NCBI GenBank assembly: GCA_036490475.1 | Contig: DASXDT010000005.1 | Location: 558,001-622,000, forward strand | Length of the DNA stretch: 64,000 nt | Source of the DNA: Candidatus Tumulicola sp. | Lineage (GTDB): Bacteria > Vulcanimicrobiota > Vulcanimicrobiia > Vulcanimicrobiales > Vulcanimicrobiaceae | Direction: 5' to 3' | Shown: positions 8,063-17,401 of the stretch, piece by piece | Numbering within the stretch: position 1 is the stretch's first letter | Layout of the letters: each line of letters opens with the position of its first letter | Made by a program: the position numbers and the translations under genes | The notes under the pieces: generated by a model | Seen by the model: the letters and a program-made list of their open reading frames with translations, nothing else | What the model was told of the DNA's origin: nothing | Databases searched by the model: none

Positions 8063-9178
8063 GTGGAAACGTTTGCAAAGCCGGCCAACGTTGCCGGAGC
8101 GATGACTTTGGACGCGTCTTGGTACGTTTCGCCGGAGGTCTACGAACGCGAAAAGCAGACCGTTTTCGGACGACAGTGGCTGTGCGTCGGCCGCGACGAA
8201 CACATCGCCGCAACCGGCGATTTCGTGACGGTTCCGGTTGGCAACGACGAACTGATCGTCACCCGCGACCGAGACGGCCAACTGCATGCCCTCTACAACG
8301 TGTGCCGCCACCGCGGCACGCGCATGTGCGAGTCGGCGTCGGGCCGATTCTTAGGTTCGATTCAGTGCCCGTACCATGCGTGGACCTATGGACTCGACGG
8401 CTCGCTCCTGGCCGCTCGCAACATGGCCGACGTCGAAGGATTCGATCGCCGCGATTATCCGCTACGCAAAGCCGCGCTTGAGGTATGGCAAGGCTTCATC
8501 TTCATCAACCTCGCGCCCGATCCCGAGCCGTTCGATCGCGCGCTGGCCGGACTCGCTGGACGATTCGATCGTTGGCAAATTCAAGCGCTGCGTACGGCGC
8601 GCACGATCGAGTACGAAGTCAACTGCAATTGGAAGCTGATCTTTCAAAACTATTCCGAGTGTTACCACTGTCCGCTGGTGCATCCGGAGCTCGATAAGCT
8701 ATCGCCGTCCGACAGCGGCCGCAACGATCTAACCCAAGGGCTTGTGCTCGGCGGGTATTCGGAGTTGCGCGCGCACGGCGCCAGCCTCACGACGACGGGA
8801 CATACGAATCGAGCCCCGGTTGGAGCGGTCTCCGGCGACGATCTCGACCGCGTGTATTACTACACGATCTTTCCCTCGCTGCTGCTGAGCTTACATCCGG
8901 ACTACGTGATGGTGCACTACGTGCGGCCTCTGGCAATCGACCGGACGCACATTTCGTGCGCGTGGATGTTCGATCCGCAGGCGATGGACACGTGCCATTT
9001 TGACGCGCGCGACGCGGTCGATTTTTGGGATTTGACCAACCGCCAGGATTGGCACGTCAGCGAGCTCACGCAAAAGGGTTTGCGCTCGAGTGCCTACCTG
9101 CCGGGTCCGTATTCGAACGCCGAGGGGTTACTGGCCGCCTTCGACCGCCAGTATCTGGCAATCGTTCAAGCGCCATGA
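8063..9178 (+). CDS. Second Rieske non-haem iron oxygenase, alpha subunit
   Basis: 371 residues, a divergent paralogue of the oxygenase at 6785-7930. Rieske ligands: Cys81/His83 in CRHRGTR, Cys102/His105 in CPYHAW. Mononuclear iron site: QNYSECYHCPLVHPELD (Glu199, His202, His207). Same choline/betaine-type ring-hydroxylating oxygenase group. Its stop overlaps the start of the TonB receptor gene (ATGA), linking oxygenation to uptake of a specific compound. Two different oxygenases in one divergon suggest two successive oxidations or two related substrates. Confidence 0.9.
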   Translation: METFAKPANVAGAMTLDASWYVSPEVYEREKQTVFGRQWLCVGRDEHIAATGDFVTVPVGNDELIVTRDRDGQLHALYNVCRHRGTRMCESASGRFLGSIQCPYHAWTYGLDGSLLAARNMADVEGFDRRDYPLRKAALEVWQGFIFINLAPDPEPFDRALAGLAGRFDRWQIQALRTARTIEYEVNCNWKLIFQNYSECYHCPLVHPELDKLSPSDSGRNDLTQGLVLGGYSELRAHGASLTTTGHTNRAPVGAVSGDDLDRVYYYTIFPSLLLSLHPDYVMVHYVRPLAIDRTHISCAWMFDPQAMDTCHFDARDAVDFWDLTNRQDWHVSELTQKGLRSSAYLPGPYSNAEGLLAAFDRQYLAIVQAP

Positions 9179-12100
9179 AGCGCGCGCTCGTTACGCTACT
9201 GGCAATCGTATCGATCGCATGGCCATCCGTCTCGATCGCCGGCACCACCGGCGGCCTTAGCGGAATCGTCACCCAAGCCGGAACCACGTCGCCGATCGCC
9301 GGAGCTCGCGTGACGGTGACCAGTCCGTCGCAGATCGCGACGGCGACCACCGACGCGTCAGGGCGCTTTCAATTCGTTTCGCTAGCGCCCGACGAGTACG
9401 TCGCGACGATCGAGAAGACGGGTTTCGAACCGGCATCCTATCCAGGAATTGCGGTGTTCGCCGACGCCCAGCAAACGCTGGCGTTCTCCTTGCGAAAAAC
9501 CTTACAAACGATCGCGCACGTCGCATCACGCAACGCATCCAACCTGGTGCGTCCGGGCACGACTGCCGATATCTATTCGGTCGGAGCGCAACAGCAAGAA
9601 CGCTTGAGCGCGCTCGGCGGCGGCGGCAATCTCAACAGCGCATACTCGGCGATCGCCAGCGTTCCCGGCGCGTACGTTCCAGCCAATCAGAACGGATATA
9701 ATCAAGCCGTTCACGTGCGCGGCGGCGACGCGTACGAGGTCGGTTACGAGTTCGACGGCATTCCCGTCAACCGCGCGTTCGACAACTATCCGTCATCGTC
9801 GCTCTCATCGCTCGGCCAGCTAGAACTGCAAGTATACACCGGCGCCACGCCCTCCAATGCCGAAGCGCAAGGCTTGGCCGGGTTCATCAATCAGGTAATC
9901 AAAACCGGAACGTTTCCGGGCTACGCCAGCATTAATCCGAGCATCGGTACGCCGGCCTTCTACCATAGTTTGAACGTCGAAGCGGGCGGCTCGACGCCCG
10001 ACCGGCTTTTTTCGTATTACGTCGGCATCGGCGGTTACAACCAAGAACACCGTTACGTCGATCAGTTCGGAGGCGCCGCCTACACCGACGAGTTCGGCCA
10101 GCAGCTGGGCCGTTGCCCGCCGACACCGGACCCATCGTTGCCGTCGTGTTACACCAACGGCCAGCCGAACGTCGGCACGAACGGCCGTCCGGGCTGGATC
10201 CTCGGACCCATCGGCTTCGGAACCGCCGACGCTTCGAATATCGCTACACGAACGTCGATCGTCAACCTGCACGTCGGCATACCGCATCGCAACGACGGCT
10301 TACGCGACGACGTCCAGTTGCTGTACGACAACGACGAAATCTTCACCACGTTCTTCAGTTCGGTAAACGACGAAGGGTTGGCCAACTACCAGGCAACGGT
10401 TCCGCCGGCGCCCGGGCAGAGCAGCGGGTTTCCGCCGTACTATCTCGACAGCTTTCAGTATAACGGGCAACTCGGAGGGTTGCTCCCGACCAACTATCGC
10501 TCGCTGGTCGCACCATATTACTACCCGTCGTCCCCGGCGCATTCGCTGTTTGCGCCAATCCCGGGCGGCGAGAACCAGCGCGACCGCGGATACAACGGCC
10601 AAGCGATCGTGAAGCTCCAATACCAAAAGAACTTTAGTTCGAGTGCGTTCTTACGCCTGTACGGTTACACGTACTACTCCGATTGGATCGAAAACGGTCC
10701 GATGATGTCGTTGCAGCCGTACGCGTATTACGACAGCGGCGACTACGAGATCAACAACCATACCCGCGGCATCAGCGCCGCCTTCACCGACCAATTGAAT
10801 TCACAAAATTTGTTCGAAGCCGAAGCGTCGTATACTACGGCCACCGGCGCGCGTATCTACAACGAGCAGATGTTCGGTTATGGAGACAGCTTCGCGGTGT
10901 TGGTAAATCCGCACTCACTATCCAGCGGCACCTGTTATATCGCCCCGGCATCCGGTCGCGGCGCCGCAACACCGACGACGTGCAGCGACGGCGGCGGCAG
11001 CAACATCTCGTACGGCTCGCTGCCGACGTTCGCGTCGCTCGAGGGCATCTATCTCGGCAACGGTTTGCCGCCAAACTCCGCCGACATGACCTGCGGCGGC
11101 GTACGTTGTGCGTACTACACGGTCGAGAACGGTGCGTACGGACTCAACAATACCGTCGTGCCGGCGTTCACCGGCTACTCCCTCACCGACGAATGGCGCC
11201 CCACCGACCGGCTCGCCGTCAACGCGGGCCTGCGCGTCGATAACTACAGTTTTACCGGAACCAATACCAACACCGGCGCCGCACGCGACTTTTGGTTCAA
11301 CGCCTTCAATCAAGACACGTGTTTCGACAAGCAGACGCTGCAGCTCGTCGACCGCAGCGCTTTCGGCGGTTCGTGGTCGACCAACTCGCAGAAACCATGC
11401 TCGGCCTTCGGCAGCCAATACGTCAACGCCGGCATCCAAAACGCTCCGGCGCAATACTCGTATACGATCGTGCAGCCGCGTATCGGCGCGACCTATACGG
11501 TGAATCCCGACACGGTTCTTCGAGCCAGCTATGGAAAATACAACGAGCAGCCTAGTTCGGCGTACGAACAATACGATAGTCTCGAGCAGAATCTGCCCGA
11601 CACGCTCACCGAGTTTTATCCGCTTGGCTTCAGGACGCCCGGCCACGCCGTGGCGCCGTCGATCTCGTTCAATAGCGACTTTTCGATCGAGCACCGCTTC
11701 CATGGAACCGATATCTCGATGAAGCTGACGCCGTTCTTACGCCAGACGCAGAACGAAGTCGAAAACTTCTATATCAACTACACCAGCGGCATAACGTCGG
11801 GCCTCAACGCCGGCAATCAAACCTCCAAGGGTTTCGAGTTCGAACTGAACAAGGGCGATTTCTCTCGCAATGGATTTTCCGGGCAGCTTTCATTCGCATA
11901 TACCTACGCGACGGTCAAATACGGACTGCTGCCGAACGGAACGACAATTCTCGATCCGGTCAACGCCGGCATCGCGCAATACAATGCCTACACCAAAGCC
12001 TGCGCGACGGGCGGTTCGCAGTACGGTAAGCAACAATTCGGCCACTCGGTCTGCGGTTATACGACCGACGGGCAGCCCGCGGCTCGCTGTTATACGCCGG

Positions 12101-12870
12101 CCGGTGCGCCCGATCCATCCTGCAGCCGGCCGCACGACGTCGCGAACCCGTACTGGCTGTCTCCGGCGTTTACACTGTACGATCCAGCGGCATCGTATCT
12201 TCCATATTCCACTTTTCCCGGTCCGATCGGTTCCGGCGTCAACGCCTACAACTATCCCTACGTTGCGACGCTGGTGTTGAACTACAAGCACGATCGTTTT
12301 TCGATCACACCGTCGTTCCAATTCCAAGCCGGTAACCGCTACGGTGCGCCGTTGACGACGCCCGGCATCGATCCGGCTTCGGGATGTCCGGCGCTGCCCG
12401 GTTCGACTGCCGGCGATCCACGCTATCCCTACGGCGCCGCCGGCGGCAACCCATACGGCGTAGCAATGGGGCAATGTAAAGCGACGCTGTCGATTCCCGA
12501 TCCGTACACCGGCCAATTCGATGCGATCGGCGCGTTCCGCGAGCCCGCGCAGTTGCTCGGACACTTGCGCATTTCGTACCAACTGACGCCGCGCGTTACG
12601 GTCGACGTCACGCTGACCAATTTGCTGCAAACGTGCTTTGGCGGACAGACGACCGGATTCACCTATTTCAAAGGCACGAACGTCTGCTCGTACGGCGATC
12701 TGGTCGGCGGTCCCAGTACGCCGCCGGTCGGTAACGCCTACGACCCCGGCGCCAACGTCCAAACGTTCTTGCGCTATCCCTACCAACCGTCGTTCGGGAC
12801 GTACGACGACCTCACGAACTCGATCAACCAACCCTTCAACGCCTACGTCAGCCTGAAAGTGCGAATTTGA
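9175..12870 (+). CDS. TonB-dependent receptor with N-terminal carboxypeptidase-regulatory-like domain
   Basis: 1231-residue outer-membrane receptor. A signal peptide (1-22) is followed by a CarboxypepD_reg/CNA-B-like beta-sandwich (about 25-105: GLSGIVTQAG...DASGRFQFVSLAPDEY), a plug domain (about 120-230) and a large beta-barrel rich in Tyr/Asn/Gly ending in a hydrophobic-polar alternating strand (AYVSLKVRI). Such receptors import scarce, bulky ligands using TonB/ExbBD energy. ATG at 9175 overlaps the stop of the second Rieske gene and its own TGA overlaps the TTG start of the next gene, so all three are in one operon. The ligand is presumably the substrate of the flanking oxidases. Confidence 0.9.
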   Translation: MKRALVTLLAIVSIAWPSVSIAGTTGGLSGIVTQAGTTSPIAGARVTVTSPSQIATATTDASGRFQFVSLAPDEYVATIEKTGFEPASYPGIAVFADAQQTLAFSLRKTLQTIAHVASRNASNLVRPGTTADIYSVGAQQQERLSALGGGGNLNSAYSAIASVPGAYVPANQNGYNQAVHVRGGDAYEVGYEFDGIPVNRAFDNYPSSSLSSLGQLELQVYTGATPSNAEAQGLAGFINQVIKTGTFPGYASINPSIGTPAFYHSLNVEAGGSTPDRLFSYYVGIGGYNQEHRYVDQFGGAAYTDEFGQQLGRCPPTPDPSLPSCYTNGQPNVGTNGRPGWILGPIGFGTADASNIATRTSIVNLHVGIPHRNDGLRDDVQLLYDNDEIFTTFFSSVNDEGLANYQATVPPAPGQSSGFPPYYLDSFQYNGQLGGLLPTNYRSLVAPYYYPSSPAHSLFAPIPGGENQRDRGYNGQAIVKLQYQKNFSSSAFLRLYGYTYYSDWIENGPMMSLQPYAYYDSGDYEINNHTRGISAAFTDQLNSQNLFEAEASYTTATGARIYNEQMFGYGDSFAVLVNPHSLSSGTCYIAPASGRGAATPTTCSDGGGSNISYGSLPTFASLEGIYLGNGLPPNSADMTCGGVRCAYYTVENGAYGLNNTVVPAFTGYSLTDEWRPTDRLAVNAGLRVDNYSFTGTNTNTGAARDFWFNAFNQDTCFDKQTLQLVDRSAFGGSWSTNSQKPCSAFGSQYVNAGIQNAPAQYSYTIVQPRIGATYTVNPDTVLRASYGKYNEQPSSAYEQYDSLEQNLPDTLTEFYPLGFRTPGHAVAPSISFNSDFSIEHRFHGTDISMKLTPFLRQTQNEVENFYINYTSGITSGLNAGNQTSKGFEFELNKGDFSRNGFSGQLSFAYTYATVKYGLLPNGTTILDPVNAGIAQYNAYTKACATGGSQYGKQQFGHSVCGYTTDGQPAARCYTPAGAPDPSCSRPHDVANPYWLSPAFTLYDPAASYLPYSTFPGPIGSGVNAYNYPYVATLVLNYKHDRFSITPSFQFQAGNRYGAPLTTPGIDPASGCPALPGSTAGDPRYPYGAAGGNPYGVAMGQCKATLSIPDPYTGQFDAIGAFREPAQLLGHLRISYQLTPRVTVDVTLTNLLQTCFGGQTTGFTYFKGTNVCSYGDLVGGPSTPPVGNAYDPGANVQTFLRYPYQPSFGTYDDLTNSINQPFNAYVSLKVRI

Positions 12871-14450
12871 ACCAACGTTACGACGCGATCATCGTCGGCG
12901 GCGGCCACAACGGCCTCGTCACGGCCTGTTATCTCGCGCGCGCCAAATGGAAAGTACTCGTGCTCGAGCGCCGCTACATCGTCGGCGGAGCCTGCGTTTC
13001 GGAAGAGGTCTGGCCCGGTTACAAAGTCTCGACGGCGGCGTACGTCAACAGTTTGTTCCGGCCCGAAATCATCGCCGATCTTCGCTTGCGCGACTACGGA
13101 TTCGAGCCGATCGAACGCAACCCGGCGTCGTTTTCGCCATTCGACGATGGCCGCTATCTGATGCTCGGCACCGGCTCGCACCGCGACGTCGAAGAGATTT
13201 CGAAGTTTAGCAAGCGCGACGCCGAGCGCTATCCCCAATACGAAGCCATGCTGGAGCGCGTTGCGTCGGTCGTCGAACCAACGCTCACCCAGATTCCGCC
13301 CAACCTGCTGCGGCCGTCGATCCCGGCGCTATTCGAAATGGGCAAGATGGGGCGCGCGTTGCAAAAACTCGGTCCCGGCATGGGAGAAGCGATCGAGGTG
13401 CTTACGGGAGCCGCACGTCCGATTCTCGACCGCTGGTTCGAATCGGAAGAAGTCAAAGCCACCATCGCTACCGATGCGATCATCGGTGCGTTCATGGCGC
13501 CGTCGATGCCCGGCACCGCCTACGTGCTCTTCCATCACGTGATGGGCGAAACCAACGGTAAGCGTGGCGTTTGGAGCTACGTTAAGGGAGGGATGGGCGG
13601 CTTAACACAAGCGCTCGCAAAGGCCGCGAAGGAACTCGGGGTCGACGTTCGGACCGAAGCGGAAGTCGCGAAAATTCTGGTCAAAGACGGTGCCGTCACC
13701 GGGGTTGCGATGCGCAACGGCGATGAGTTTTCGGCCAAAAAAGTGGCCTCGGGCGTCGACTGTCACATCACGTTCAACAAGTTGGTCGACGCAGCGGAGC
13801 TGCCGCCCGAGTTCAACGACGCGGTCGGCCGCATTTCGTATAGCAGCGCGTCGTGTAAAATCAACGTCGCTCTCGAACGGCTCCCAAGTTTTACCGCGCT
13901 GCCCGGGCACGAAGCCGGCCCGCAACATCGCGGCACCGTGCATCTCTGTCCGGATCAGGACTTTATCGAACGCGCCTACGACGAAGCCAAGTTCGGAAAG
14001 ATGTCGGCCGAGCCGGTGGTCGAGTGCACGATTCCGTCGTCGCTCGATCCGACGGTAGCGCCACCGGGTAAACATGTGATGTCGATGTTCACGCAGTACG
14101 CGCCATACGAATTGGCCGACGGCCCGTGGACCGACGCCAAACGCAACGAGTACGCCGACCGCTGTTTTGCCGTGGTCGAACGTTACGCGCCCGGGTTCAC
14201 CGAGTCGGTCATCGCGCGACAGGTACTCACCCCCATCGATATCGAGGAAACGTTCGGACTGACGGGCGGCAGCATCTTCCAGGGCGCGATGCCGCTGCAT
14301 CAGTTGTTCGCGTTCCGCCCGGTCCCGGGATTTGCCGGCTACAACACGCCGATCAAAGGGTTGTTCATGTGCGGTGCGGCGACGCACCCCGGAGGCGGCG
14401 TGATGGGCGCGTCCGGGTGGAACGCCGCGCGAGTTATGCTTCGGAGCTGA
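12867..14450 (+). CDS. Phytoene-dehydrogenase-like FAD oxidoreductase (PYROXD2/CrtI superfamily)
   Basis: 527 residues. The N-terminal dinucleotide-binding motif IIVGGGHNGLVTA and the C-terminal AATHPGGGVMGASGWNAA are diagnostic of the bacterial PYROXD2-like group of the phytoene desaturase superfamily. It is not a carotenoid enzyme by context, since no crtB or other carotenoid genes are near. Start is TTG overlapping the receptor stop (TTGA). Its tail overlaps the permease gene on the other strand by 17 bases. Probably oxidises the imported compound or a product of the Rieske enzyme; this is inference from the operon. Confidence 0.85.
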   Translation: MNQRYDAIIVGGGHNGLVTACYLARAKWKVLVLERRYIVGGACVSEEVWPGYKVSTAAYVNSLFRPEIIADLRLRDYGFEPIERNPASFSPFDDGRYLMLGTGSHRDVEEISKFSKRDAERYPQYEAMLERVASVVEPTLTQIPPNLLRPSIPALFEMGKMGRALQKLGPGMGEAIEVLTGAARPILDRWFESEEVKATIATDAIIGAFMAPSMPGTAYVLFHHVMGETNGKRGVWSYVKGGMGGLTQALAKAAKELGVDVRTEAEVAKILVKDGAVTGVAMRNGDEFSAKKVASGVDCHITFNKLVDAAELPPEFNDAVGRISYSSASCKINVALERLPSFTALPGHEAGPQHRGTVHLCPDQDFIERAYDEAKFGKMSAEPVVECTIPSSLDPTVAPPGKHVMSMFTQYAPYELADGPWTDAKRNEYADRCFAVVERYAPGFTESVIARQVLTPIDIEETFGLTGGSIFQGAMPLHQLFAFRPVPGFAGYNTPIKGLFMCGAATHPGGGVMGASGWNAARVMLRS

Positions 14451-15555
14451 CGCCTGGCGCACCGCGCCGCGCGGCCACGACCACCGCAACGATGGCGACG
14501 ATCCCAACCGTGTTGGCGACGATGGTGAACGTGTTGCCGGCCGACATCGAGCCCATGGCCGGAGCACCGAACACGTTGCCGATCAACAGTTCCATCGTCG
14601 CGCCCGCGATCATGGCCGCAACGATAAACGAGCCGACGAACGTCCAAGCGATCTGTGGCGGGAACGATTTGCGATAGATCGCAATCAGCGGCGGAATCAA
14701 CAAGTCGCCGTAGATGAACGTCGTATTGGCGCCCAACGGTATCCCAGCGCTCATCAGATAACGCGCGATCGGCACGTTGCCCATCGAACAGACGAACGTG
14801 ACGACGGCGATGAGCAGCCCGGTTACGAGCAGCAACACGTACCCGAGATACGGCACGCCGCCCACGGCATGGAGCGCGGCAGCCAGCCAGCCGGCAGGAA
14901 TCAACGCCGACGCAAAGCCGGCCACGAGATACCCGATGATCAGTTCGTTGCGCAACATATTCACGTCGCCCCAGGCCGTTTGCGCGATCGCACTCCACGT
15001 CGATGCACGCCGCAACGCGCCCCAACCGGTCGTTTCCTCGACCTCGTCGTGTCCGTGGCAATGATCGTGGCCGGATGGCTCTTCTGCCGGATTTTCCGCC
15101 AGATATTGCTCGTGCAGTTGCGCCAAACGCTGCGAGTTGAACGCTAGCGAAAACACCAGCGTTACGATCGTCACGATGATCAGGCCGCCAAAAAACTCGG
15201 CGAACGCGAACTTCCAGCCCAGCATCGCCCAAAAGAGGATGACGATCGCGACGTTCATGTTGGTCGAAGACACCAAGAATGCGAAGATCGCACGAACGTC
15301 GGCACCCTGACGATAGAATCCGCGCACCGCGGCCGTCGCGCCGTACGAACACGACGACGCGATGATGCCCAGGCCCAGGGCCGACAACATGCCGCGCGCG
15401 TTCCAACCCATCAGCCGTTCCATCGTGCCCGGCGCCAAAGCGGTTTGCGCGATCGCCGAAATCAAGAAACCGAAGATCAGCCCGAACAAGCTATCCCACA
15501 AAAATTCCCACGATTGCTGCAAGCCCGCCACCAGCGCGTGGCCGAGCCAGATCAT
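14434..15555 (-). CDS. ArsP-type permease (DUF318 family)
   Basis: 373-residue inner-membrane protein with about eight to ten helices in two similar halves; SSCSYGATAA and CSMGNVPIARYLMSAG are the paired conserved motifs of the ArsP/DUF318 permease family, whose studied members export trivalent organoarsenicals. A His/Asp-rich loop (GHDHCHGHD) between the halves could bind metal. ATG overlaps the stop of the VIT1 gene (ATGA). Substrate is unknown: organoarsenical, metal or another cation are all possible given the VIT1 partner. Confidence 0.82.
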   Translation of the reverse strand: MIWLGHALVAGLQQSWEFLWDSLFGLIFGFLISAIAQTALAPGTMERLMGWNARGMLSALGLGIIASSCSYGATAAVRGFYRQGADVRAIFAFLVSSTNMNVAIVILFWAMLGWKFAFAEFFGGLIIVTIVTLVFSLAFNSQRLAQLHEQYLAENPAEEPSGHDHCHGHDEVEETTGWGALRRASTWSAIAQTAWGDVNMLRNELIIGYLVAGFASALIPAGWLAAALHAVGGVPYLGYVLLLVTGLLIAVVTFVCSMGNVPIARYLMSAGIPLGANTTFIYGDLLIPPLIAIYRKSFPPQIAWTFVGSFIVAAMIAGATMELLIGNVFGAPAMGSMSAGNTFTIVANTVGIVAIVAVVVAARRGAPGVSSEA

Positions 15556-16331
15556 CCGACAGCTACCGGCGCGTGCCCGAACAGCGGCGGAACGAACCGC
15601 CCAACCAGGTATGACAGCAAGAAGATCGCGCAACCGTATGCCACCAATTCGAGGCCTTTGCGGATCGGGTTGCGTGACGCGAGCGTAGCGGCATACGCTC
15701 CGACCGCGAACAACGCCAGGACGGCTAGTCCGAGTGCGAGTCCGATCGACCAGCGCGTCGACACCGGCAACAAAAATGCGACGATCGGGATCAGCGAGCC
15801 GATCGCGTAGGACGCGCCCATGAAAATCGATGCGCGCGAGCCCGGATCGTCGGCCACACGCGGATCGATCCCGAATTCGTCGCGCACCATTTCGTATAGA
15901 TAAATTTCGGGGTGTTGCGTCAGGCGGCTGACGATCGTAACCGCTTCTTCCGGCGTGAATCCTTTGAGCTTATAGTACGCCACCTGCTCCGCAAACTCGG
16001 ATTGCGGATCGGCCGCCATTTCTGCTTTTTCCATCTCGATCGTTGCAATCACGACTTCTCGTTCGGCCTTGCGGCCGAGGTATTCACCGACACCCATGGA
16101 CAGCGCGCCGGCAAACAGCGCCAGCAACCCGCTCATGATGACGGTAAAACTCTGGCCGTCAGCAGCGCCGACGCCGGTGATGATGCCCAACGTCGTGAGG
16201 ATTCCGTCTTGGGCGCCGAACACGATTTCGCGAATGCCACGCTGACGTTCCAAACGCCGCCGCTGGGGCGTGTCGGGAATTCTCGGCTGGACTTGATGCC
16301 AGCCGGGATTCGGCAACTGTGGTTCGGACAT
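15552..16331 (-). CDS. VIT1/CCC1-family iron/manganese transporter
   Basis: 259 residues. The first helix pair contains IREIVFGAQDGILTTLGII, the VIT1/CCC1 signature, followed by an acidic cytoplasmic helical region (about 85-150, many Glu) that in the family binds metal, then three further helices. VIT1 proteins move Fe2+/Mn2+ out of the cytoplasm. It is translationally coupled to the ArsP-type permease, suggesting a two-gene metal-handling unit. AGCAGG lies upstream of the ATG. Confidence 0.88.
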   Translation of the reverse strand: MSEPQLPNPGWHQVQPRIPDTPQRRRLERQRGIREIVFGAQDGILTTLGIITGVGAADGQSFTVIMSGLLALFAGALSMGVGEYLGRKAEREVVIATIEMEKAEMAADPQSEFAEQVAYYKLKGFTPEEAVTIVSRLTQHPEIYLYEMVRDEFGIDPRVADDPGSRASIFMGASYAIGSLIPIVAFLLPVSTRWSIGLALGLAVLALFAVGAYAATLASRNPIRKGLELVAYGCAIFLLSYLVGRFVPPLFGHAPVAVG

Positions 16332-16393
16332 GCATACCTGCTTGAAGTTAGGTCCCGGCAGTTCCTACAGACCCGCTATCGAACAAGCGCCCG

Positions 16394-17401
16394 ATGCCAT
16401 TGGATCTTGATGTTGTGGGAATCGGAAATGCCATCGTCGACGTGATGGCGCCCGGCGATGACGCGTTTTTGGCGCATCACGGAATGAGCAAGGGAGCGAT
16501 GACGCTGGTCGACGAGACGCGTGCCGCCGAGATTTACGCCGCCATGGGTACCACCGTTACGGCATCTGGCGGCTCGGCCGCGAACACCATCGCCGGCATC
16601 GCAGCCCTCGGCGGCCGCACCGGTTTCATCGGAAAACTCCGAGACGACGAACTCGGTGCAGCCTTCCGGCACGATATCACGTCCGCCGGCACCGTGTTTC
16701 GGACGCCTCCGGCCAAAACGGGGGCTTCGACTGCACGCTGTTTGATCGTGGTCACGCCGGATTCCCAGCGGACGATGAACACGTTTCTGGGCGCGAGCGG
16801 CGACCTCGCACCCGACGACGTCGATCGCGAATTGGTCGAGGCGGCGCGCGTCGTCTACTTAGAAGGCTATTTGTACGACGCGCCGTCTGCGCAGCAAGCC
16901 TTTCACGAGGCGGCCGGCATCGCGCACGATGCTCGCCGGGCCGTCGCCTTGACGCTGTCGGATCCGTTTTGCGTGCAACGGCATCGCGCGGCATTTCTCG
17001 ATTTGATCGAACGGCACGTCGACGTGCTCTTCGCCAATCGTATCGAACTGTTGGCGCTATTTCAAACCGAACATTTCGAAGGCGCGCTGGATCGCGTCCG
17101 CTCCGCAACCGGCGTGGCCGCGATTACGTCCGGTGCGCACGGATCGACGATCGTCGCCAGCGACGAAACGATCCATATTCCGGCCGCACCGGCGCACGCC
17201 GTGGTCGATACGACCGGCGCAGGCGATTCGTACGCTGCTGGATTTCTGTACGGCATGACGCGCAACGCCTCGTTGTTCGATTGCGGGCGGCTGGGGAGCG
17301 TTGCCGCTTCCGAAATTATCGGCCATTTCGGCGCCCGCCCGTTAGCCGATCTGCGCGCCTTGGCCGCGACGGCCATGCCGGACTCGACGATTACTTTTTA
17401 A
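16394..17401 (+). CDS. PfkB-family sugar/nucleoside kinase (adenosine-kinase-like)
   Basis: 335 residues. It begins DVVGIGNAIVDVMA and has GGSAANTIAGIAALGG near 60-75 and the catalytic DTTGAGDSYAAGF near 272-284, the two PfkB signatures, with the Asp as general base. Overall similarity is to bacterial adenosine kinase/ribokinase-like proteins that phosphorylate a 5'-hydroxyl. Monocistronic; 11 bases of its end overlap the photolyase gene on the other strand. The exact substrate is not determined. Confidence 0.88.
   Translation: MPLDLDVVGIGNAIVDVMAPGDDAFLAHHGMSKGAMTLVDETRAAEIYAAMGTTVTASGGSAANTIAGIAALGGRTGFIGKLRDDELGAAFRHDITSAGTVFRTPPAKTGASTARCLIVVTPDSQRTMNTFLGASGDLAPDDVDRELVEAARVVYLEGYLYDAPSAQQAFHEAAGIAHDARRAVALTLSDPFCVQRHRAAFLDLIERHVDVLFANRIELLALFQTEHFEGALDRVRSATGVAAITSGAHGSTIVASDETIHIPAAPAHAVVDTTGAGDSYAAGFLYGMTRNASLFDCGRLGSVAASEIIGHFGARPLADLRALAATAMPDSTITF

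Noticed and set aside
9025-9174. Extension of the TonB receptor into the upstream gene
   Set aside because: ATG 9175 begins a clear signal peptide and overlaps the upstream stop as in neighbouring junctions.
12867-14450. Carotenoid phytoene desaturase
   Set aside because: C-terminal motif and context match the PYROXD2-like group and no carotenoid genes are near.
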